A stretch of DNA of 64,000 bases from Rhodopseudomonas sp. BR0M22 (lineage in GTDB: Bacteria; Pseudomonadota; Alphaproteobacteria; Rhizobiales; Xanthobacteraceae), in NCBI RefSeq assembly GCF_010907035.1, contig NZ_QUMK01000007.1, positions 1-64,000 of the forward strand, read 5' to 3'. Positions 51,713-62,127 of this stretch are shown one piece after another. Below the pieces are notes generated by a model, which was not told the origin of the DNA, ran no database searches, and was given only the letters and a program-made list of their open reading frames with translations. Each line of letters begins with the position of its first letter. The first letter of the stretch is position 1. Position numbers and translations under genes: made by a program.

Positions 51713-53149
51713 ATGGCCCCGAAATCAACGTTGACGGCTCGCCAACTGGAAGCACTCGGCGCGCCGCGTCTGGCCGAACTGCTGTTGGCGATCACCGCCA
51801 ACGACGCTCCAGCAAAACGGCGGCTCAAGCTGGAGATCACGGCCCTCACCTCGCCGAAGGCGGTCGTCGGCGAAATCGGCAAGAGGCTGGGCCAGATCGC
51901 CCGCGCGCAAAGCCTGCTGGAAGGGCCCAAAGTCAAGGAGCTCGCCGCAGACCTGGAGGCGCAACGTCGCACGATTGTCAACCACGTCGCCGCCAACGAT
52001 CCCGCGGCGGCACAGGATCTGATGTGGCAGTTGGTCGACATGGCAAACGATGTCTTGCAGCGCAGCTACGACAGCAACGGCCTCCTGTTCCAGATCTTCG
52101 TCGATGCGATCCGCGATCTCGGGCCACTCGCACAAGCCACACAGTCCGATCCGATCGCCTTGGCCGAACGAGCTTTCAAGACACTCGAAGAGAGCCTCTA
52201 CGACCAGGAGGAGGATCTGATCGAGTCGCTCGGCCCGGCGCTCGGGAGAGCCGGTCTCGACCATCTGAAGCAGCGGCTGATCGAGCTGTCAAAACAGCCT
52301 GTGCAACTGCCTGCCGACGAGGACCGGACGGTGATCGGCTTGGGATCAGGGGGCCCGATCTACCTCGATCAGATCATGTCCTCCCGCCGTGAACAGATGA
52401 TCGCCGCGAGCCTCCGAACCGTCGCCGATGTCCAGGGCGATGTCGACTCCTACATTGCCCAGTACAGCATCGAAGCGCGGAAGAGTCCCGGGATCGCCGC
52501 GGAGCTCGCGCGGCGGCTGCTGGCCGCCGGTCGTGCCGACGAGGCGCTGAGGATCGTGGACGATGCGAAGTCGCGTCCATCCAGATTTCCCGATTTCGAT
52601 TGGGAGGATGCGCGGATCGAAGTCCTCGACGCACTGGGCCGGCACGACCAAGCGCAGACCGCGCGGTGGTCGTGTTTCGAGCGGTTCCTGAGCGTCGACC
52701 ATCTGCGCGCTTATCTCAAACGCCTACCGGATTTCGACGACGTCGAAGCCGAACGACGCGCGCTGGACTATGTCGAGCGGTTCGATCATTTGCTGCCGGC
52801 CCTGGACTTTCTCGTGGCGTGGCCCGCGCTGGATCGCGCCGCCCGACTGGTGACCCGGCGCGCCAAAGAACTCGACGGCAATCACTACGAACTTCTCTCC
52901 CCGGCAGCCGATGCGCTCGCCGGCAAATATCCGCTCGCCGCGACGCTGGCGCTGCGGGCGATGATCGACTTCACTTTGGTCCAGGGCCGCTCAGCCCGCT
53001 ACCGCCATGCCGCGCGGCATCTGTTGGAATGCGAGAGCCTGTCCGGCGCAATCTCGGACTTCAGCGGCTTCGAAAGCCACGTCACCTACAAGACTCGCCT
53101 GCGAGCGGAGCACAGCCGCAAGACCGGCTTCTGGAGCCTTCTCTCCTGA
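51713..53149 (+). CDS. DUF6880 family protein
   Basis: 478 residues, cytosolic, largely alpha-helical with repeat-like segments ('SPGIAAELARRLLAAGRADE', 'DYVERFDHLLPALDFLVAWP'). It starts 'LTARQLEALGAPRLAELLLA', followed by a lysine/arginine-rich helix. It fits the DUF6880 family, of unknown function; the helical-repeat architecture suggests protein-protein interaction. The name is from memory of the family's opening pattern. Preceded by the 67-residue membrane protein and convergent with the caspase-like gene. Confidence 0.7.
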   Translation: MAPKSTLTARQLEALGAPRLAELLLAITANDAPAKRRLKLEITALTSPKAVVGEIGKRLGQIARAQSLLEGPKVKELAADLEAQRRTIVNHVAANDPAAAQDLMWQLVDMANDVLQRSYDSNGLLFQIFVDAIRDLGPLAQATQSDPIALAERAFKTLEESLYDQEEDLIESLGPALGRAGLDHLKQRLIELSKQPVQLPADEDRTVIGLGSGGPIYLDQIMSSRREQMIAASLRTVADVQGDVDSYIAQYSIEARKSPGIAAELARRLLAAGRADEALRIVDDAKSRPSRFPDFDWEDARIEVLDALGRHDQAQTARWSCFERFLSVDHLRAYLKRLPDFDDVEAERRALDYVERFDHLLPALDFLVAWPALDRAARLVTRRAKELDGNHYELLSPAADALAGKYPLAATLALRAMIDFTLVQGRSARYRHAARHLLECESLSGAISDFSGFESHVTYKTRLRAEHSRKTGFWSLLS

Positions 53150-53176
53150 GACGGGGCCGGCGCGGCGACGTCGCAA

Positions 53177-54679
53177 CTACTTCCGGAACGTCTTGATCTC
53201 CGACACGCTGCCGTCGCGGTAAGTCAGCTCGACTGAGACCGACTTCACGGTCGACGGCAGCTTGAAATACGGCGTAGCGCTGCTCGGGATCGCGATCGGG
53301 TCGCGCATGTCGCAGGCCGGCATCTTCAGCACCTTGTCGGGCACTGCGCTGTCGATGCCGATCCGCGCCTCACGGATCGCGCAGCGATACGACATCAAAT
53401 GCGTATAGTAGACCAACAGGCCGTTGTAGTCGCGGAACGACAACCAGCTCGTCGCGGTCATGTCGAGGATCTTGCGCTGGTCGCGTAGCAACGCCGCTTC
53501 GGGCTCGAACTTGATCGGAAACGGGCCCTGCAATTCGCCGTTGGCATCGACGTAACGCACTTCGATGGTCGACGCCGGGGCGTCCGCTGGCAGTTGGATC
53601 GACGGGTTCGGCAATCGCTTGCGGGTGCGCGGGTCGAGCGCATCCATGAATCCGGTTTCGCGGAACTCGCTTTCGCCAACCATCCGCCATGAGATGCCGA
53701 GCGTCGGATCGGCGATCGAGAAAACCACGGTCCAGCCGCCATTGTGCCGCGAGAAGCTGGCGATCGGCGCATTCAGGCTTTCGGAGGTCGGCGGTTTCAG
53801 AGGCGCCACCGGCGGCAGCGCGGCAACCTTCTCGGGCACCTGACTCGGTTGAGCCAAGCTGTTGGCGGCCGCCTTGGGCGGTCCGTTGAGGAACACGTCA
53901 TCGACCATCTGGTCGAAATACACCGGCACCTGCTTGTGCCCGATCTGCTCGGCCAGTTCACTGACAGTGCGACGGGTGCGTTGCGCGACCTGCACCAGGT
54001 TCTCACCGGGATCGAGCAACTGCTTGACGAAGACACGGGTGAACACCGAGTTCGGGTTACTATCTGTGTCCGACAGCCGATCGAGCGCGGTCTGGCGCGG
54101 ACCGGCGGAGAAGATCGAGAACACGCCCTCCGGCAGCGCTGTCATCGGCGCCAATCCGCCGCGCCCGGCCAGCGCGCGCACGCCGCGACGCTCGAACGGA
54201 TTGTTGCGGCAGGCGTCGAGCACCAGAATGGCGGTCCGGGCGCCGCGGTTCTGCAACCGGTCGACGATGCGATCGGCCATGATCGAGGCGTCGCGTACCA
54301 GCTCCTCCTGCCCTTCCGTTGCGGCCGGCACGTCGACCGGCAGCAGGAAATTCTGACCGGCGATCTCGAATCCGTGGCCGGCATAGAAGAAGAACGCGGT
54401 GTCCCCCGGCTCGATCATGGAATCGAATGCCAAAAGGCTCTGGCTGAAACCGGCACGCGTTTGGTTCTCCGCCACCATCACCTGAAAGCCGAGCGTCCGC
54501 AGCGCATCGCCCATGGCGCGCGCGTCGTTGACCGCCTTCTGCAGTTTGGGAACCTTGCGATAATCGTCATTGCCGATCACCAGCGCGACCCGCTTGGCAG
54601 CCTCGGCCGGCGCACACCAGATCAGCACCGCGGCGATCAGACCGACCGCCGATATCCCGCGCGCACGCAGCGATCGCAT
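53177..54679 (-). CDS. Exported caspase-like (peptidase C14) protein
   Basis: 500 residues. A signal peptide ('GLIAAVLIWCAPAEA') is followed by a caspase p20-like domain: start 'KRVALVIGNDDYRKVPKLQK', catalytic His in 'AFFFYAGHGFEIAGQNFLLP' (H102) and catalytic Cys in 'ILVLDACRNNPF' (C157). The C-terminal 220 residues are a separate beta-rich region. Such exported orthocaspases are frequent in Rhizobiales; substrates are unknown. ATG 54679 with GGGGAA is chosen; an in-frame start at 54862 runs through the upstream terminator. Confidence 0.87.
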   Translation of the reverse strand: MRSLRARGISAVGLIAAVLIWCAPAEAAKRVALVIGNDDYRKVPKLQKAVNDARAMGDALRTLGFQVMVAENQTRAGFSQSLLAFDSMIEPGDTAFFFYAGHGFEIAGQNFLLPVDVPAATEGQEELVRDASIMADRIVDRLQNRGARTAILVLDACRNNPFERRGVRALAGRGGLAPMTALPEGVFSIFSAGPRQTALDRLSDTDSNPNSVFTRVFVKQLLDPGENLVQVAQRTRRTVSELAEQIGHKQVPVYFDQMVDDVFLNGPPKAAANSLAQPSQVPEKVAALPPVAPLKPPTSESLNAPIASFSRHNGGWTVVFSIADPTLGISWRMVGESEFRETGFMDALDPRTRKRLPNPSIQLPADAPASTIEVRYVDANGELQGPFPIKFEPEAALLRDQRKILDMTATSWLSFRDYNGLLVYYTHLMSYRCAIREARIGIDSAVPDKVLKMPACDMRDPIAIPSSATPYFKLPSTVKSVSVELTYRDGSVSEIKTFRK

Positions 54680-54800
54680 TCCCAGTTCCCCGATGAGCCA
54701 TACGGCCGGATCGGGCCGCCTGCCCCATAGTCGACCAAAATGCGGGCCGGGTTCAACCCGCTTCGCCAGTGCGGCCAGCGATGCGAGACGACTGAATGAC

Positions 54801-54837
54801 AAAAAGAAAGCGCGGGCCCCATCGAAGAGGCCCGCGC
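54801..54837 (-). terminator. Rho-independent terminator of the second MCP
   Basis: GCGCGGGCC (54810-54818) pairs with GGCCCGCGC (54829-54837); on the minus strand the stem is followed by TTTCTTTTT (54809-54801). It lies 22 bases after the MCP stop and separates it from the caspase-like gene. Confidence 0.88.
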
Positions 54838-54858
54838 CGGTTCGAATGGATGCGCCGC

Positions 54859-56562
54859 TCAAGCCGCGCGTACAGTTTCGAGGAACTTGCCGACTTCCAT
54901 CTTCAGGCGATTGCTGTCGTTGGCGAGGGATTGCGCTGCCGACAACACCTGCGTCGATGCGGAGCCGGTCTCGCTGGCGCCGCGCTGCACGTCGACCACA
55001 CCCGAAGAGACCTGCTGGGTGCCGAGCGCCGCCTGCTGGACGTTGCGGGAAATCTCCTGGGTCGCAGCCCCCTGCTCCTCCACCGCGGAGGCGATCGTCG
55101 AAGCGATCTCAGACATCTTGGCGATGGTGGCGCCGATCTCGCGGATCGCATTCACCGACTCGTTGGTCGCAAGCTGGATGCCTCCGATCTGCTGACTGAT
55201 TTCGCCGGTCGCCTTGGCGGTCTGCTCGGCGAGCGCCTTCACCTCCGCCGCGACCACGGCAAAACCACGGCCGGCCTCGCCGGCGCGCGCCGCCTCGATC
55301 GTAGCGTTGAGCGCCAGCAGGTTGGTCTGGCCGGCGATGGTGTTGATCAGTTCGACCACATCACCGATCCGCGTGGCAGCCTGCGACAGCTCCGCGACCC
55401 GCTCGTTGGTGCGTTGCGCCTGGGTCACCGCCTCCTGTGCGATGCGCGCAGAATCCTGAACCTGACGGCTGATCTCGGTCACCGAAGAGGCCATCTCCTC
55501 AGTCGCGGACGCAACCGACTGGACATTCGCAGATGCCTGCTCCGAAGCCGCCGCCACCGAGGTCGTGACCTCCTGCGAGCGGTGGGCGTTCGAGGTCAGT
55601 GTCGTGGCCGAGGCTTCAAGTTCGGTGGAGGCCGACGACACGGTCTGGATCACCTCGCCCACGGCGGCCTCGAAGTTGTGAGCGAGCCTCTCCATCTCCT
55701 GCTTGCGCTGCGCGGCGAGCGCACGGTCCTGCGCGGCCTTGGCGGCTACATCCTGACGCGTCTTCTCCTCGAGCATCAGCTTGATGCCCTCGACGGCGCG
55801 CGCGGTTTCGCCAATTTCGTCCTTGCGGTCGACGCCTGTCATCTCGACGGACTCGCCCTTCGCCATCCGCTGCAGCAGCCCCACCAGCGACCCCATCGGC
55901 TTGGCGACACCGTACTGGCCGACGACGAAGCCGAGCAACAGGCCGAAGACCACGCCGACCGCGGTGACCGTCATCATCATCCGCGACGTCTGATCGTAAA
56001 GAACGCTTGCGTCCTTGGCCATTCCGTCGGCGCGGACCGTCAGACGGTTCGCGACTTCACGCATCGCAGTCTGCAGTTCGTTCGACTTCTCGACGCTGCG
56101 CATCATCGAATCGAGCAGCATCTCGCGCGACTGCTGCTTTCCGGAAATGACGGCATCGACCATTCGCAGCGTGTCCTCAGCCTCGCTCCGATAAGCCTTC
56201 AATTTCGCCAGCACGTTCGGGATCATCGCACGCGCTTGCTCGTCGCGCGTCTTGCCGAGCTCCTCGACCCGCTCGGTCAGCGTGGCGAGGTTCTCATCGA
56301 CGACCTTGCGCGCACGGCGGAGCGACTCGGCGTTCGGATCAATCGCCGCGATGAATTCGCCGCGGCTGATCGCAAGCACGTTCTGATTGGCGCGGGCCGC
56401 CAGCAGCGCGCGCTTGGAGGCCCGATTCATATCGTCCGAGCCGGCGTTGAGCGTCTCCATCGCGCTCATCGCCACCCAGGTCAGCGAAACCGCAACCAAT
56501 GACAGCAGAACCACGATGAACAGTATCTTTGTAATGATCCGAAATCGCGCCAGGATGGCCAT
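54859..56562 (-). CDS. Methyl-accepting chemotaxis protein
   Basis: 567 residues. TM1 at about 10-32 ('[20 protein letters not shown]'), a helical periplasmic sensor, TM2 at about 190-212 ('[20 protein letters not shown]'), HAMP, then a signalling domain with tip '[20 protein letters not shown]'. The C-terminus ends KFLETVRAA, like the RFLDTVRAA of the MCP at 19151-20839; the two share a near-identical signalling half and differ in the sensor. ATG 56562 with GGGGGAC is chosen. Confidence 0.92.
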   Translation of the reverse strand: MAILARFRIITKILFIVVLLSLVAVSLTWVAMSAMETLNAGSDDMNRASKRALLAARANQNVLAISRGEFIAAIDPNAESLRRARKVVDENLATLTERVEELGKTRDEQARAMIPNVLAKLKAYRSEAEDTLRMVDAVISGKQQSREMLLDSMMRSVEKSNELQTAMREVANRLTVRADGMAKDASVLYDQTSRMMMTVTAVGVVFGLLLGFVVGQYGVAKPMGSLVGLLQRMAKGESVEMTGVDRKDEIGETARAVEGIKLMLEEKTRQDVAAKAAQDRALAAQRKQEMERLAHNFEAAVGEVIQTVSSASTELEASATTLTSNAHRSQEVTTSVAAASEQASANVQSVASATEEMASSVTEISRQVQDSARIAQEAVTQAQRTNERVAELSQAATRIGDVVELINTIAGQTNLLALNATIEAARAGEAGRGFAVVAAEVKALAEQTAKATGEISQQIGGIQLATNESVNAIREIGATIAKMSEIASTIASAVEEQGAATQEISRNVQQAALGTQQVSSGVVDVQRGASETGSASTQVLSAAQSLANDSNRLKMEVGKFLETVRAA

Positions 56563-56743
56563 GATGTCCCCCGTTTTCGTCGCTCCCCGCCTGGCGAAAG
56601 CCAGCCCCCAGACGAGCGACGCGGGCATTGTTCCTCGAAAATGGTAATATGGTGTATGTACATTCCAGTGCAGAACGGACGATAGTGAGCAGCCCACCTC
56701 GGGGTTTTCTCGAGATGAGAACTTTTTCCTGCTCTTCGATTCA

Positions 56744-57778
56744 TTGGCCTTTGCAGATCATTTGCGAGAGTGGATGGCGCCCGAAGACCCAAGACGATTG
56801 TTGCAAGGCTTCGAGATTCAACATGCCGATGATCCGGCGACCGCTTACGAGATCGCGCGCGAACACTACGGCTGCGAACTCGGCACCTCGCCGCGCGAGG
56901 GGTTCCGGACCAGCACGACTTGCGCGCAGCTCCCGAACCTCTTGTTGCTGGTTTCAGCCACATCGCTGCCGGTCCGGCTGCTCACCAAGAGCAGCAGGAT
57001 GCTGCACTTACATCTGTGCCGAAGCGGCCACTGCACCCTGACTGACGGCGAGCGCCGGTTCGAGATCGGCAAAGACCAAGCTCTGATATGCTCGCCCGGG
57101 CGACCGGCTCTGCTCGACTTCAGCGCCGACTACGAAGAGTTGGTGTTGCGCGTTCCACCGGCCATGCTGAAGCGCGTACTCGCTTCGCTGCTGGGCTTCG
57201 TACCTCGTGGCCACCTCGTCTTCGAGCCGAACGTTGCGACCGACACCCCGCACTTTTCAGGTCTGCGAGAATTGCTGATGCTGCTGGCCGGCACGCTCGA
57301 TCCGGAGTTCTCGGTGTGGCCGAGAGCCGCCCTCACCCGGCTGGAGCAAGCCTGCGTCGTGTCACTGCTGTACTGCAGCCAGCACAATTTCAGTGACCTG
57401 CTGACCAGCCCCGCGACCAAAGCCGTTCCGAAGATCATCCTCGACGCCGAGCATCTTGCCGATAGCGCTGCCGAATCCCGCGTCGACGTCGAACAGATGG
57501 CAAAGACCGCCGGCGTGAGCACATCCACCCTGACGCGGGCCTTTCTGAAATCGCGCGGCTACACGCCGGCGGCCTACGCCAAACGTGCCAAGCTCAATCA
57601 CGCCAAGATGCTGCTGGAGACCGGCGCAGCCACCACGCTGATCGGGGTCGCGCTCCGCTGCGGGTTCGCCAATTCCAGCCGTTTTGCCCAGGATTACCGG
57701 GAAACATTCGGGGAATCGCCGATCGAAACGCTGCGCCGGAGCCGCCCCGGCCGCAGCCCCGACCCGCAGAAACATTAA
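56744..57778 (+). CDS. AraC-family transcriptional regulator
   Basis: About 344 residues. N-terminal AraC-binding-like domain with '[20 protein letters not shown]'; C-terminal helix-turn-helix pair '[20 protein letters not shown]' and '[20 protein letters not shown]'. The start is uncertain: TTG 56744 has no clear ribosome site, ATG 56774 is in frame, and the frame stays open upstream. Divergent from the second MCP, but a regulatory link is only a guess. Confidence 0.82.
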   Translation: MAFADHLREWMAPEDPRRLLQGFEIQHADDPATAYEIAREHYGCELGTSPREGFRTSTTCAQLPNLLLLVSATSLPVRLLTKSSRMLHLHLCRSGHCTLTDGERRFEIGKDQALICSPGRPALLDFSADYEELVLRVPPAMLKRVLASLLGFVPRGHLVFEPNVATDTPHFSGLRELLMLLAGTLDPEFSVWPRAALTRLEQACVVSLLYCSQHNFSDLLTSPATKAVPKIILDAEHLADSAAESRVDVEQMAKTAGVSTSTLTRAFLKSRGYTPAAYAKRAKLNHAKMLLETGAATTLIGVALRCGFANSSRFAQDYRETFGESPIETLRRSRPGRSPDPQKH

Positions 57779-58049
57779 GCTATTTCAGCCGTTTCATGCG
57801 CCAGCGCATTGACTTTGGCCGATTCCGGCCTATGTTCCGCCCGTGATGCGGCCCTGTATTGCGACGAGCAATACCCGATTGAGCCGCCTGTCCGCGATCC
57901 GACTTCCCCGTGCACGATTGCTAGCCGCTCCGGGGTTGAGCTGGACAGTGATTTTCGAAGAATCCATGCGGCGGTTCGATTTAGTGGCGTGCCCCCGAGT
58001 TCCGGCCGAAGGCGTTAGGACCAGGCCGCGCCCCGACAACAGAGGCTCG

Positions 58050-59450
58050 ATGTCTTTTTCCAATCTGGGACTTTCCGAGAAGGTCCAAGCCGCCGTCGCC
58101 GCCGCCGGTTACGTTTCGCCCACTCCCATTCAACAGCAGGCGATCCCCCACGTCCTCGCCCGCAAGGACGTCCTCGGCATCGCCCAGACCGGCACCGGCA
58201 AGACCGCCGCGTTCGTGCTGCCGATGCTGACGATGCTGGAAAAGGGCCGCGCCCGGGCGCGGATGCCGCGAACGCTGATCCTCGAACCGACCCGCGAGCT
58301 CGCCGCCCAGGTCAAAGAACAATTCGACAAATACGGCGCCGGCCAGAAACTGAACGTGGCGCTTCTGATCGGCGGCGTATCGTTCGGCGATCAGGATCTC
58401 AAACTGACCCGCGGCGTCGATGTGCTGATCGCCACTCCGGGCCGCCTGCTCGACCACACCGAACGCGGCGGCCTGCTGCTCACCGGCGTCGAGATGCTGA
58501 TCATCGACGAAGCCGACCGGATGCTCGACATGGGCTTCATCCCGGACATCGAGCGGATCTGCAAGCTGGTCCCCTTCACCCGGCAGACCCTGTTCTTCAC
58601 CGCGACGATGCCGACCGAAATTCGGCGCATCACCGAAACCTTCCTGCACAATCCTGAAAAGGTCGAGGTCAGCAAGCCGGCCTCCACCGCCGTCACCGTG
58701 ACGCAGTCACAGGTGCCGTGCGGCCGCGAGCCGCACGAGAAGCGCGAGACGCTGCGCCGGCTGATCCGGGCCGCCACCGATCTGAAGAACGCGATTATCT
58801 TCTGTAACCGCAAGCGCGAGGTCGCTCTCCTGGCGAAGTCGTTGCAGCGTCACGGCTTCAGCGTCGGCGCACTGCACGGCGACATGGACCAGACCGCCCG
58901 GACGGCCGCCCTTGAGGCGTTCCGCAAAGGCGACCTGCCGATCCTGGTCGCTTCCGACGTCGCCGCCCGCGGCCTCGATATTCCGGAAGTGAGCCACGTC
59001 TTCAACTTCGACGTCCCGCATCATCCGGACGACTACGTTCACCGCATCGGTCGCACCGGCCGCGCCGGCCGCACCGGCACCGCGATGACCATCGTCGCGC
59101 CGTCGGATCAGAAATCGATGGCTGCGGTCGAAAAACTGATCGGTCAGGCGATCCCGCGCGCCGAGGCCGACTCTGCGGTGGACGCCGAACTCACTGCCGA
59201 GCCCGAGACCGAACGTCCGGCACGTTCGCGCCGCGCCGCGCCTGAAGGCCGCCATCGTGAGCCGCGCCGCGAGAACCGCGAACCGCGCGAACGCAAGCCG
59301 CGGCGCGAACCGCGGAGCGCCCCCCCTGCTGCACCGGCCACCCACGCCTCGTTCGGCTCGGCGCCGCCGGCCCGCGACACGTCGTCTGAAGCTGGCGATC
59401 ACTCGCACCTGCCGGCGTTCTTGTTGCGCCCCGTGCGCGCGCGGGGCTGA
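58050..59450 (+). CDS. DEAD-box RNA helicase (RhlE-like)
   Basis: 466 residues. Q motif 'GYVSPTPIQQQAIPHVLARK', Walker A 'AQTGTGKT', DEAD box 'IIDEADRMLDMGFIPDIERI', TAT motif 'LFFTATMP', and helicase C motifs 'VASDVAARGLDIPEV' and 'HRIGRTGRAGR'. A basic, disordered tail of about 90 residues rich in R-E-P-R follows, as in RhlE-type helicases. It unwinds structured RNA, in ribosome assembly or mRNA decay. ATG 58050 with AGAGG is preferred to an in-frame upstream start at 57843. Confidence 0.93.
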   Translation: MSFSNLGLSEKVQAAVAAAGYVSPTPIQQQAIPHVLARKDVLGIAQTGTGKTAAFVLPMLTMLEKGRARARMPRTLILEPTRELAAQVKEQFDKYGAGQKLNVALLIGGVSFGDQDLKLTRGVDVLIATPGRLLDHTERGGLLLTGVEMLIIDEADRMLDMGFIPDIERICKLVPFTRQTLFFTATMPTEIRRITETFLHNPEKVEVSKPASTAVTVTQSQVPCGREPHEKRETLRRLIRAATDLKNAIIFCNRKREVALLAKSLQRHGFSVGALHGDMDQTARTAALEAFRKGDLPILVASDVAARGLDIPEVSHVFNFDVPHHPDDYVHRIGRTGRAGRTGTAMTIVAPSDQKSMAAVEKLIGQAIPRAEADSAVDAELTAEPETERPARSRRAAPEGRHREPRRENREPRERKPRREPRSAPPAAPATHASFGSAPPARDTSSEAGDHSHLPAFLLRPVRARG

Positions 59451-59557
59451 CCTGCGCTTGGAACCTGAAGGCGTTTAACCACGCCTTCACCCACCGACCT
59501 TAGGTTCACGCCGTTTCAGGGCGATGCGTTGAGAAACGCCGGATCGGAGGGTGGCTG

Positions 59558-60625
59558 GTGGCCGCTAAGCAGGACGACCACAACCGCACCATGGCCTATG
59601 CCGAGGTCGCTCTCTCCCAGATCAAGGCGCTCCGACAAAGCGCGGCTCCGCGCAACTACGAGATCTGGTACATCTACGCAACCGGCCATAATCCGGCGCT
59701 GAACAAGGCGATCAACGACACGCTGACACAGCGCGGTCGCCTCAGCGACGCCGATCTCGACCAACTCTACGACGATTACTTGTCGCAAGGGCAGACGACC
59801 GACCGGATCGACCGGATCGGCGAACGGGTCGCCAGCGAGGTCGACGACATCATGGTGTTGCTCGCCGAGACGCTCGGCAGCACAGCCAGCTTCGGCGAAA
59901 ATCTCCGCGGCGAAAGCGACAAGCTGTCGACCGCTACGGACAACGACCAGATCAAGGCGATCGTCGAGCGACTGGTGTCGGCGACCCGCGAGATGCAGCG
60001 GACCAATACTGCGCTGGAAGAGCGGCTGTCGCATTCCAAGCAGGAGATCGCCAACCTTCAGGTCAGCCTGGAAGCGATCCGCGCCGAGAGCCTGACCGAT
60101 CCGCTGACCGGCCTCGGCAACCGCAAGCATTTCGACCGCGCCGTCGCAGAGGCGATCCGCAGCGCGACTGCCGGCAGTCAACCGTTGTCGCTGCTGATGA
60201 TCGATATCGATCACTTCAAGTCGTTCAACGACACCTACGGTCATCTCACCGGCGACCAAGTGCTGCGACTGGTCGGGACGACGTTGAAGCAGAGCATCAA
60301 GGGACAGGACTTCACGGCACGCTACGGCGGCGAAGAGTTCGCGGTGGTGCTACCGAATACGCCGCTGCGGCAGGCGATCATCGTGGCCGACAATATCCGC
60401 CGGCTGGTGATGTCGAAGGAGCTGAAGAAGAAGTCGACCGGCGAAAACCTCGGCCGGGTGACGCTGTCGGTCGGGGCATCGACACTGAAGCCGGGCGACA
60501 ACGCCGAAGCGCTGATCGAACGCGCCGACGCGTGCCTCTACGCCGCCAAGCGCAACGGCCGCAACCGCGTGATCTGCGAGACCGATCCGGAATTCTGCAA
60601 TGTCGACTCCGCGAAGGTTGCGTAA
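59558..60625 (+). CDS. Diguanylate cyclase (GGDEF)
   Basis: 355 residues. Two GTP are joined to c-di-GMP by the GGDEF domain, here GGEEF (257-261) after 'LTDPLTGLGNRKHFDRAVAE' and 'LMIDIDHFKSFNDTYGHLTG'. The product-inhibition I-site, R-x-x-D five residues before GGEEF, reads KGQD, so the key Arg is a Lys. A helical N-terminal domain of about 175 residues, with a coiled coil at about 145-178, precedes it. No membrane segment. GTG start with GGAGGG upstream. The PilZ protein at 5 kb is a potential receptor. Confidence 0.9.
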   Translation: MAAKQDDHNRTMAYAEVALSQIKALRQSAAPRNYEIWYIYATGHNPALNKAINDTLTQRGRLSDADLDQLYDDYLSQGQTTDRIDRIGERVASEVDDIMVLLAETLGSTASFGENLRGESDKLSTATDNDQIKAIVERLVSATREMQRTNTALEERLSHSKQEIANLQVSLEAIRAESLTDPLTGLGNRKHFDRAVAEAIRSATAGSQPLSLLMIDIDHFKSFNDTYGHLTGDQVLRLVGTTLKQSIKGQDFTARYGGEEFAVVLPNTPLRQAIIVADNIRRLVMSKELKKKSTGENLGRVTLSVGASTLKPGDNAEALIERADACLYAAKRNGRNRVICETDPEFCNVDSAKVA

Positions 60626-60717
60626 CCAACCTCCGAGTCTGGCGGTCGATTCCTGTGCATCGAGAGCTGTCATCGTCGGATAGCGCCGACGATGACGCTC
60701 CCTATACTTTCCCAGCG

Positions 60718-62127
60718 CTAGGCCGGCGTGGCCGCGGCCGCGGCGACCGCCGGCTTGCGGCTGAGCACGAGGTAGAGACCACCGGCGACCAGCGTGCCGA
60801 CAAGCCAACTGAGGTCCGCGCCGCCGAGCAGGTGGACCGCGATCGGTCCCTTGAAAGCGGGCAGTAACCCGTTCTGGAACAGCCAGCCGGCGATCAGGCC
60901 CACGAAAAACGACGCGATGCCGGGCCAGTTCACGTCACCATAGACGCTGGTCGTCGGCGATTTGTAGAGTTCGGCAACGTCCACCACGCCTTTGCGCCGG
61001 ATGTAGAAATCGGCCAGGACGACTCCGGCGAACGGGCTCAACCACATGATCAGGCCGATCATCCAGTGGTCGAAGGCCTGAGCGAAGTTCGGCGCAAACA
61101 CGAAGTAGAACGTGACGAGATAGCCCGCCCCACCGACGATCAAGGCGAGCACGATACGCGGCACCCGTAGCCCCATGCTGAGCAGAGCGAGCGATGCGGA
61201 ATAGACGTTGAGAATGTTAGTGGCGATCGGCCCGTGCAGCACGAGGGCGAGCACAAGGACCGCCATCGGGCCACCGAACACCGCGCTCACCATCTTGGCG
61301 GGATCGGCATCATTGGTGACGCTGGAGATCGTCGCACCGAGAATGCCGAGCCAGACCACCGGCAGATACATGCCGGCGAAGCTGTACCAGAAGACAGCGG
61401 TCGACGATTCGGTGGTTCGCACGAAGCGCGAATAGTCCGACGCCCAGGTGACCCAGGAGATGCCCCAGCCGACCCCGATGGCGGCCGTCAGCAACGTCAT
61501 CATCGCGTAGCGCTCGCCCGGAGCCAGCGGGCTCGCGAGGTTCCAATTCACCACTCCTGGCTGCGTCCACGCAGCGACACTGATCACGACCATGATCACC
61601 ACAGTCGCCGGAACGGTGTACTTCTCGAAGGTCCGAATGGCGTAGAAGCCGTAAGTGCCGATTCCGATCTGCAGCGCCATGATGATCGTCATCACGATGA
61701 GGTTCGGAGCCGCGGTGTCCGGAACGCCGAACTGGCCGAGGATGCCCATCGAGATCTTCACCGGGAAGTAGGTGTTCACTCCGATCCAGCCAAGCGTCAT
61801 CAGAAAAACCAGCGCTGCCGGCAGATAAGCCCCGCGCCGGCCGAACGCGGCGCGGCTGAGGACCATTTGATTGACACCCGTCTTGTGCCCCATCACCGTG
61901 AACAAGGCGAACAGCGCGCACCCGACGAGATTGCCGAGCACAATGACGCCAATGACGTCCCAGATGCCGAGCTTGAGGATAATTCCGAGCGCACCGAGCG
62001 CCCAGTTAATCGGAGCGATGTTGGCGCCCGCCCAGATCCACATCTGTTGAGCGCCGGTCGAATCCCGATCAGCAGCCGGGATCGGCTCGATCGCATGATC
62101 GTCAAGTCGTAGTTCGGTTTTCGCCAT
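60718..62127 (-). CDS. NCS1 family permease (cytosine/purine/hydantoin-type)
   Basis: 469 residues with about 12 hydrophobic segments. NCS1 features: 'MWIWAGANIAPINWALGALG', 'HKTGVNQMVLSRAAFGRRGA' and 'VGWGISWVTWASDYSRFVRT', all matching CodB/PucI-type carriers that import nucleobases or related compounds with cation symport. ATG 62127 has GAGGGAAAG upstream; a 90-residue in-frame extension upstream is not credible. A sigma-54-type promoter 313 bases upstream suggests nitrogen control, which fits a nitrogenous substrate. Confidence 0.88.
   Translation of the reverse strand: MAKTELRLDDHAIEPIPAADRDSTGAQQMWIWAGANIAPINWALGALGIILKLGIWDVIGVIVLGNLVGCALFALFTVMGHKTGVNQMVLSRAAFGRRGAYLPAALVFLMTLGWIGVNTYFPVKISMGILGQFGVPDTAAPNLIVMTIIMALQIGIGTYGFYAIRTFEKYTVPATVVIMVVISVAAWTQPGVVNWNLASPLAPGERYAMMTLLTAAIGVGWGISWVTWASDYSRFVRTTESSTAVFWYSFAGMYLPVVWLGILGATISSVTNDADPAKMVSAVFGGPMAVLVLALVLHGPIATNILNVYSASLALLSMGLRVPRIVLALIVGGAGYLVTFYFVFAPNFAQAFDHWMIGLIMWLSPFAGVVLADFYIRRKGVVDVAELYKSPTTSVYGDVNWPGIASFFVGLIAGWLFQNGLLPAFKGPIAVHLLGGADLSWLVGTLVAGGLYLVLSRKPAVAAAAATPA

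Noticed and set aside
59467-59488. Hairpin after the DEAD-box helicase gene as a terminator
   Set aside because: GAAGGCGT/ACGCCTTC stem is perfect but no T-run follows, so intrinsic termination is not supported.
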